This document shows, in pieces, positions 39,259 through 43,681 of a stretch of DNA of 43,681 bases. A program made the translations under genes and the position numbers. Every line of letters starts with the position of its first letter. The first letter of the stretch is position 1. The notes beneath the pieces were generated by a model that did no database searches, had not been told where the DNA came from, and saw only the letters and a list, made by a program, of their open reading frames with translations. The DNA lies in assembly GCA_030066475.1 (NCBI GenBank), contig JASJBO010000061.1, positions 1 to 43,681 on the forward strand, written 5' to 3'. The DNA is from Myxococcota bacterium (GTDB lineage Bacteria > Myxococcota_A > UBA9160 > PR03).

Positions 39259-40106
39259 TTCGCGTCACCCCCATCAAGACCGGCACCGTCTCGATCCGCC
39301 CGCACCATCACTGCGGAGAAGAGGGCAAGGGGCCGGTTCGCCGGAAGATCGACATGCTCCTCGACCGGGACTGGGTCGAGGATCTGCCGATCTACACGTA
39401 CCTGATCGAGCATCCGGAGGGGAACTTCCTCGTGGACAGCGGCGACACCGCCCAGAACACCGCGAAGGGCTATCTGCCGGCCTGGCACCCGTTCTTCCGC
39501 CATGGCGTGATCGTCAAGGTGGCTCCGGGCGAGGAAGTGGGCGACCAGTTGCGCGCGATGGGCCTGGACCCGGCCAAGGACCTGAAGGCGCTGATCCTCA
39601 CGCACATGCACCATGACCACGCGGGTGGTCTGCATCACTTCCCGCACACGCCGATCCTCGTCACCCGTGAGAACTTCCTGCTCGCGAACAGCTGGAAGGG
39701 CCGGATCTTCGGCTGCCTGCCGCAGCACTTCCCACGCTGGCTGAATCCGACGCTGATCGAGTTCTCGGACCGGCCCTTCGGGCCGTTCGCCCAGAGCCAT
39801 CCGGTGACGAAGGACGGCAACGTCGTGCTGGTGCCCACACCAGGTCACATGCGCGGCCATCTGTCGGTCATGGTGCGCTCGCCGGACGTGACCTACTGCC
39901 TGGCCGGCGACTCCACGTACGACGAGCGGTTCCTCCTGGAGGAGCTCGTCGATGGCGTGACCTACGACGTCGAGCGCTCGAAGCGCACACTGCGCCAGAT
40001 GCTGGCACTGGGCCAGCAGGAGCCGACGATCCTGCTGCCGGCGCACGACCTGCGCGTCCCGGAACGGTTGTCGAAGGGCCTGTGCCTGCCGCGCAAGCCG
40101 AGATGA
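39255..40106 (+). CDS. Metallo-beta-lactamase-fold hydrolase, N-acyl homoserine lactonase-like
   Basis: 283 residues. The metal motif HMHHDHAGG (117-125, HxHxDH) is intact; the later ligands are in PTPGHMRGH and CLAGDSTYDE, and the C-terminal His in LLPAHD. The long N-terminal stretch before the motif (YTYLIEHPEGNFLVDSGD) and the LTHMHHDHAGG form resemble the AHL lactonase (AiiA/AttM-like) group, so lactone hydrolysis and quorum quenching are possible; other lactones or esters are equally possible. No signal peptide, so cytoplasmic. It is cotranscribed with the TetR regulator, whose ligand might be its substrate. Confidence 0.85.
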   Translation: MIRVTPIKTGTVSIRPHHHCGEEGKGPVRRKIDMLLDRDWVEDLPIYTYLIEHPEGNFLVDSGDTAQNTAKGYLPAWHPFFRHGVIVKVAPGEEVGDQLRAMGLDPAKDLKALILTHMHHDHAGGLHHFPHTPILVTRENFLLANSWKGRIFGCLPQHFPRWLNPTLIEFSDRPFGPFAQSHPVTKDGNVVLVPTPGHMRGHLSVMVRSPDVTYCLAGDSTYDERFLLEELVDGVTYDVERSKRTLRQMLALGQQEPTILLPAHDLRVPERLSKGLCLPRKPR

Positions 40107-40152
40107 CGCTGGCCACGAGGGCCTGAAAGCGGACCAGCCACGCCCGAGGGAC

Positions 40153-40171
40153 GGGAACGCCCCTGGTTCCC
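40153..40171 (+). terminator. Possible hairpin after the hydrolase gene
   Basis: GGGAAC (40153-40158) pairs with GTTCCC (40166-40171), loop of 7 nt. Short stem, no U-tract. The remaining 213-base gap shows only the promoter of the next gene. Confidence 0.25.
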
Positions 40172-40308
40172 AGAACCGACGATCTTGGTCATTTCCCCGA
40201 TCCTGAGGCGGTGAACGTCCGCGGGGGCGCACCCGCCGTCCCGGCCAGGCGGGCGACCCGGCAGTGAGAGCAGGACCATCGAAGATCCGCGGAACCGTGA
40301 GCGGTGCA

Positions 40309-40343
40309 TTGACTAAATCGTGAATGGTATTTACGGTTGGGAG
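40309..40343 (+). promoter_or_regulatory. Probable promoter and dyad of the second TetR gene
   Basis: -35 box TTGACT (40309-40314), 17-nt spacer, weak -10 TACGGT (40332-40337). TAAAT (40314-40318) and ATTTA (40329-40333) form an interrupted dyad within the spacer. A transcript would begin near GTG 40344. The layout repeats that of the first TetR gene. Confidence 0.45.
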
Positions 40344-41060
40344 GTGAGTGAGATCGAGGTCCCGCTGACGCCTCGCGCCCGGAACCGGCTGGCCTGCCAC
40401 GAGCGGATCCTGCAGGCGGCGATCGATGCCGTGGCCAAGCGGGGCATCGATGGGCTCTCCATGAACCGGCTCGCCCGCGAGGTCGGCTTCACGCCGGGTG
40501 CCCTCTACCGCTACTTCTCGTGCAAGGATGCGCTCATCGCGGCCCTCGCCGTCCGCCTTCTCGAGGAGTTCGCGGAGGACCTCGTAGAGGCTGCGGCCCG
40601 GGTCCCACCGCGGCAGCCCCTCACCCGGCTGCTGGTCCTGATCGATGCCTACCGCGACTACGCGGTCGGGCAGCCGCACCGGTTCGGCTTCCTTTCGGTG
40701 CTGATCGCGGACCCTCGCGTGCTCGTCGGCCCCGACCACGAGGCGCGCAAGGTGATGCTCGCCATCGAGCGAGCGCTACTTCCGGTGGCGGAAGCGCTCG
40801 AGGACGCCGTCCGGCTGGAGCAGCTCGATCCGGGAGGCGCGGAAGACCGCGCCCTCCAGCTTTTCGCCGGCGTCCACGGCGTGCTGCAGATGCGCAAGCA
40901 GGCGCGTCTCGCTCCCGAGCTCGTGGACGTCGATCGCCTCACGATCCAGCTCGTCGACGCACTCCTTTCGGGGTGGGGAGCCGCCACGAGGCAGCTGCGT
41001 CGGAGTCGAAGCCAGAGCCTGGCTCTGTCATCCGCCCAACCGCGTGGAGGCCGATCGTGA
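40344..41060 (+). CDS. TetR-family transcriptional regulator
   Basis: 238 residues from GTG 40344. The frame is open to another GTG at 40320, but that codon lies inside the operator/promoter and has no ribosome-binding site; neither start has an SD at proper distance, so the choice is uncertain. HTH at about 36-62 (GIDGLSMNRLAREVGFTPGA, then LYRYFSCKDAL). The C-terminal domain contains RFGFLSVLIADPR and a basic tail. It overlaps the hydroxylase gene by 4 nt (GTGA) and probably represses it. Confidence 0.87.
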   Translation: MSEIEVPLTPRARNRLACHERILQAAIDAVAKRGIDGLSMNRLAREVGFTPGALYRYFSCKDALIAALAVRLLEEFAEDLVEAAARVPPRQPLTRLLVLIDAYRDYAVGQPHRFGFLSVLIADPRVLVGPDHEARKVMLAIERALLPVAEALEDAVRLEQLDPGGAEDRALQLFAGVHGVLQMRKQARLAPELVDVDRLTIQLVDALLSGWGAATRQLRRSRSQSLALSSAQPRGGRS

Positions 41061-41614
41061 TCCTCACCGTCCTGTCCGCCCTGCTACTCGGCGCGATCAC
41101 CTGGACCTTTCTCGAGTACGTCGTCCATCGCTGGCTCGGGCACGATGCGCGCACTCGGCCCAACCCGTTCGCGGCGGAACACGTGCGGCATCACAGCCAG
41201 GGGGACTACTTCGCTCCAGCCTGGAAGAAGGTCCTGGCGGCCGTCCTCTTCGCCGCGGCGCTGATCGGACCGAGCGTCGCCCTGGCCGGGGCGCTGGCCG
41301 GATCGTCCTTCGTCGTGGGTCTCATCGCCATGTACGTCGCGTACGAGGTGCTGCACCGTCGCAATCACACCCATCCCGGAAGCGGTTCGTACATGCGGTT
41401 CCTCAGGCGGCATCATTTCTATCACCACTTCACGGATCCCGGCTTCAACCACGGTGTGACGACGCCGATCTGGGATTGGGTGTTCGGTACGCTGAGGGCG
41501 CCGGGACGGATCCGGGTCCCCCCCAAGCTGGCGATGCGGTGGCTCGTGGACCCGCGCACCGGCGATGTCCACCGTGCGTATGCGGGGCACTACGAGCTGA
41601 TCCGGAAGAGCTGA
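41057..41614 (+). CDS. Fatty acid hydroxylase / sterol desaturase superfamily membrane protein
   Basis: 185 residues from GTG 41057 with GGAGG 6 nt upstream. Non-haem di-iron His clusters are visible: HRWLGH (24-29), HVRHH (42-46), HRRNHTH (100-106), HHFYHH (119-124) and H132. Membrane helices at about 3-20 and 58-98. The short length resembles bacterial carotenoid or fatty acid hydroxylase-like members that need oxygen and an electron donor. Substrate unknown. Cotranscribed with the TetR regulator, so lipid modification in response to a lipid-like ligand is a reasonable guess. Confidence 0.85.
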   Translation: MILTVLSALLLGAITWTFLEYVVHRWLGHDARTRPNPFAAEHVRHHSQGDYFAPAWKKVLAAVLFAAALIGPSVALAGALAGSSFVVGLIAMYVAYEVLHRRNHTHPGSGSYMRFLRRHHFYHHFTDPGFNHGVTTPIWDWVFGTLRAPGRIRVPPKLAMRWLVDPRTGDVHRAYAGHYELIRKS

Positions 41615-41649
41615 GCTGCACCGGGACAGGGAGGGGGTTGGGAATCGAA

Positions 41650-42072
41650 ATGATCGCCGACCATCGCATGCTTTGCCGATCGACCCGAGGCAACGACCAC
41701 ATCGTGGACCTGACCGAGGAGCTCCAGGCCATGGTGGGCAAGTCGGGCGTCACGACGGGCCAGGCGGCGCTTCTGGTTCACGGGTCGACGGCGGCCCTCA
41801 CCACGCTGGAGTTCGAGCCCGGCCTCGTGAGCCACGACGTCGCCGCTGCGCTCGAGCGCCTCGCTCCCCGGTCTGCCCGCTACGAGCACGAAGAGACCTG
41901 GCACGACGACAACGGCCACTCGCACGTGCGGGCGTCCCTCGTCGGGCCGTCGCTGGCGCTGCCCGTGGTAGCGGGGCGCATTCCGCTCGGCACCTGGCAG
42001 CAGGTCGTGCTGATGGACTTCGACACGCGGCCGCGCGAGCGAACCGTGCACGTGACCATCATGGGCGTGTAG
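41650..42072 (+). CDS. yjbQ: YjbQ-family protein (UPF0047, secondary thiamine-phosphate synthase-like)
   Basis: 140 residues, the normal length of the family. Conserved pieces are HGSTAALTTLE (44-54), SHD (61-63), the histidine-rich HDDNGHSHVRASLVGPS (85-101) and the C-terminal LGTWQQVVLMDFDTRPRERT. Members complement thiamine phosphate synthase weakly; the native role is unsettled. ATG 41650 is preferred; a TTG at 41638 is in frame directly after an AGGGAGGGGG stretch. It lies 35 bases after the hydroxylase gene and is likely in its operon. Confidence 0.9.
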   Translation: MIADHRMLCRSTRGNDHIVDLTEELQAMVGKSGVTTGQAALLVHGSTAALTTLEFEPGLVSHDVAAALERLAPRSARYEHEETWHDDNGHSHVRASLVGPSLALPVVAGRIPLGTWQQVVLMDFDTRPRERTVHVTIMGV

Positions 42073-42395
42073 CGCGGGGAGGAAAGAGGTCGCACGGACG
42101 TGCGCCCGCAGGCTCGCTCGCCGCGCTGCTCGACGGCGCACGCTGGTGGTGGGGGTGGATCCCCATCGCGGTGCTCGAGCGAGAGCACGAGCACCAGCCG
42201 CCGCAGGAACTCCGGGTCCGCCGCGAGAGCGTCCGGGGCGGCTGTGCCGGCGTGCCTCAGGGCTGAGCGCGATGAGGTTCGATGTCGCGCCGGCGGACGA
42301 GCGGTCGCGGCTCGCAGCTCTTCTCTCGGCTCTCCGACTCCGAGGCCCGGGCACAGCGATTGCAGCACGACGGGGCCGAACTCGGAGGATGCAGA
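42073..42395 (+). other. Intergenic stretch, no gene recognised
   Basis: 323 bases between the YjbQ-like gene and the secreted propeller. Frames here have no recognisable protein. A minus-strand stretch (about 42189-42239) reads PDALAADPEFLRRLV, faintly like the start of an IS256-type transposase, but too short to call. GGAGG at 42385-42389 is the ribosome-binding site of the next gene. Confidence 0.5.
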
Positions 42396-43681
42396 TGCGG
42401 GTCCGCACGAATGCGCTCGCAGCCGCTGCTGCGCTCCTGCTCGGTCTCTCGCCCGAGGCGCTGGCCGGGCAGCTCGGCTGGGTGGAGCTCCAGCAGGACG
42501 GGATCGCCGACGTCGATGGGCTCGACGCGGTCCTGTCCGTGGCGGTGAGCCCCGACGGCGCCCACGTCTACGCTGCCGGCACCGTAGACGACGCGGTCGC
42601 GGTCTTCGAGCGCGACCTCGCGACCGGTGCGCTGGGATTCGTCGAGGTGCAGAAGGACGGCGTCGCCGGCGTCGATGGGCTGCGAAGCGCCAGCTCGGTG
42701 GCGGTGAGCCCCGACGGGGCGCACGTCTACGCGACGGGCTCCAACGACCATGGCATCGCGGTGTTCGAGCGTGACGTGGCGACCGGGGCCCTCGACTTCG
42801 TCGAGGCGCAAGAGGACGGCGTCGGCGGGGTGGACGGTCTGCGCGGCGCCGCCTCGGTGGCGCTGAGCCCCGACGGCAGCCACGTGTACGTCGCGGGCTC
42901 CCGCGACTACGCGGTGGCGGTTTTCGAGCGCGACCCGGCCAGCGGCGCGCTCGGCTTCGTCGAGGTCCAGCAGGACGGGGTCGGCGGCGTGGACGGGATT
43001 GCCGGTGCCCAATCGGTGGCGGTGAGCCCCGACGGCGCCCACGTCTACGTCGCCGGAGAGGTCGACCATGCGCTGGCGGCGTTCCGGCGCGACGCCACCG
43101 CGGGCTCGCTCGAGTTCGTCGAGGCCGAGTTCGACGACGTCGGCGGGGTCGACGGGCTCCGGGGCGCCTGGTCCGTGGCGGTGAGCCCCGACGGCGGCCA
43201 GGTGTACGTCGCCGGGAGGTTCGACGATTCGCTGGCCGTCTTCGAGCGCGACCCGGCCACCGGTACGCTCGGCTTCGTCGAGGTGCACGAGGAGGGCGTG
43301 GCCGGCGTCGAGGGGCTCGAGGAAGTGCTCTCGGTGGCGGTGAGCCCCGAGGGCGCCCACGTCTACACCGCCGCCCGCGAGGGCGACGCCGTGGCGGTCT
43401 TCGAGCGAGACCGCGCGACGGGCACGCTCTCCTTCGCCGAAGTGCACGTGGACGGGGTCGCCGGCGTCGATGGCCTCTGGGGCGCCCAGGCCGTGGCGGT
43501 GAGCCCGGACGACGCCCACGTCTACGCCGGCGCGGTGTTCGATGACGCAGTGGCGGTCTTCGCGACCGCGGTGCTCGACACCGTCGAGGTCCAGCACGAC
43601 GGGCTCGGCGGCGTGGACGGGCTCGACGGCGCCCGGTCGGTGGCGACGAGCCCCGACGGGGCGCACGTCTACGTCGCGGGC
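42396..43681 (+). CDS. Secreted YVTN-type beta-propeller protein, 3'-truncated by the window
   Basis: 428 codons are inside the window and the frame stays open. ATG 42396 has GGAGG 6 nt upstream; another ATG 6 bases earlier is too close to it. The N-terminus MRVRTNALAAAAALLLGLSP is a Sec signal peptide, likely cut after ALA-24. Then come about eight tandem repeats of 53 residues with the pattern FVEVQxDGVxGVDGL, SVAVSPDGAHVYVAG, AVFERDxATG; the seventh is shortened. These are beta-propeller blades of the YVTN or lactonase-like type. It should be extracellular or periplasmic, with a binding or structural role. The repeats are also similar at DNA level (gtggcggtgagccccgacgg recurs), so recent blade duplication is likely. 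Confidence 0.88.

Noticed and set aside
42189..42239. Possible IS256-type transposase start on the minus strand
   Set aside because: Only about 15 residues look similar and the surrounding frame is not transposase-like.
42257..43666. Minus-strand open frame of about 470 codons opposite the propeller gene
   Set aside because: Repetitive shadow (HRHG, AVGAHR) of the 53-residue repeats; the plus frame has a signal peptide and SD.

Overview
The window is a high-GC Gram-negative chromosomal segment. The giant LEPR-type surface/exoprotein, the dockerin-like and thrombospondin-3 tail at the left edge, the YVTN-type propeller at the right edge and the codon bias suggest a deltaproteobacterial or Myxococcota-like lineage. 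That assignment is inference; no marker gene is present to fix the taxon.

Left part (1-4264): the 3' end of a calcium-binding secreted protein; a decayed insertion-sequence transposase; a NarL-type two-component pair (PAS histidine kinase and LuxR-type regulator, overlapping by 4 nt); a second, DNA-binding-domain-less receiver; and, on the minus strand, an exported DUF4344-type HELGH metallopeptidase.

Centre (4265-36808): one gene of 25.8 kb encodes an 8611-residue protein. It has a polybasic N-terminus and a LEPRILLSA motif instead of an obvious Sec signal peptide. It continues with an Asp-box propeller region, a very long acidic middle, several RTX-type GGxGxD blocks, Calx-beta-like stretches, and about 21 copies of a roughly 75-residue module (consensus core GSWxDDGFxAGQxI, then NDGxY). 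Immediately downstream, in the same direction and tightly packed, are a small DUF3467-like protein, a GAF-GAF-TM-HlyD adaptor, a PqqD-like/M50 zinc protease/HlyD fusion, and a shortened SecA-like ATPase. No ABC exporter and no TolC is present. The simplest reading is that these genes form a dedicated export and maturation apparatus for the giant protein, with SecA-like motor, membrane protease and HlyD-type adaptors. This is the most interesting system in the window and is an inference from gene order and domain content.

Right part (36809-43681): a minus-strand periplasmic HlyD/RND-type adaptor convergent with the SecA-like gene; a VapBC-type toxin-antitoxin pair; a TetR regulator overlapping a metallo-beta-lactamase-fold (AHL-lactonase-like) hydrolase; a second TetR regulator overlapping a small fatty-acid-hydroxylase/sterol-desaturase membrane protein followed by a YjbQ-family protein; and the 5' part of a secreted propeller made of 53-residue repeats. 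Both TetR genes seem to have a dyad operator between the -35 and -10 boxes and a start codon at or next to the transcription start, that is, predicted leaderless mRNAs.
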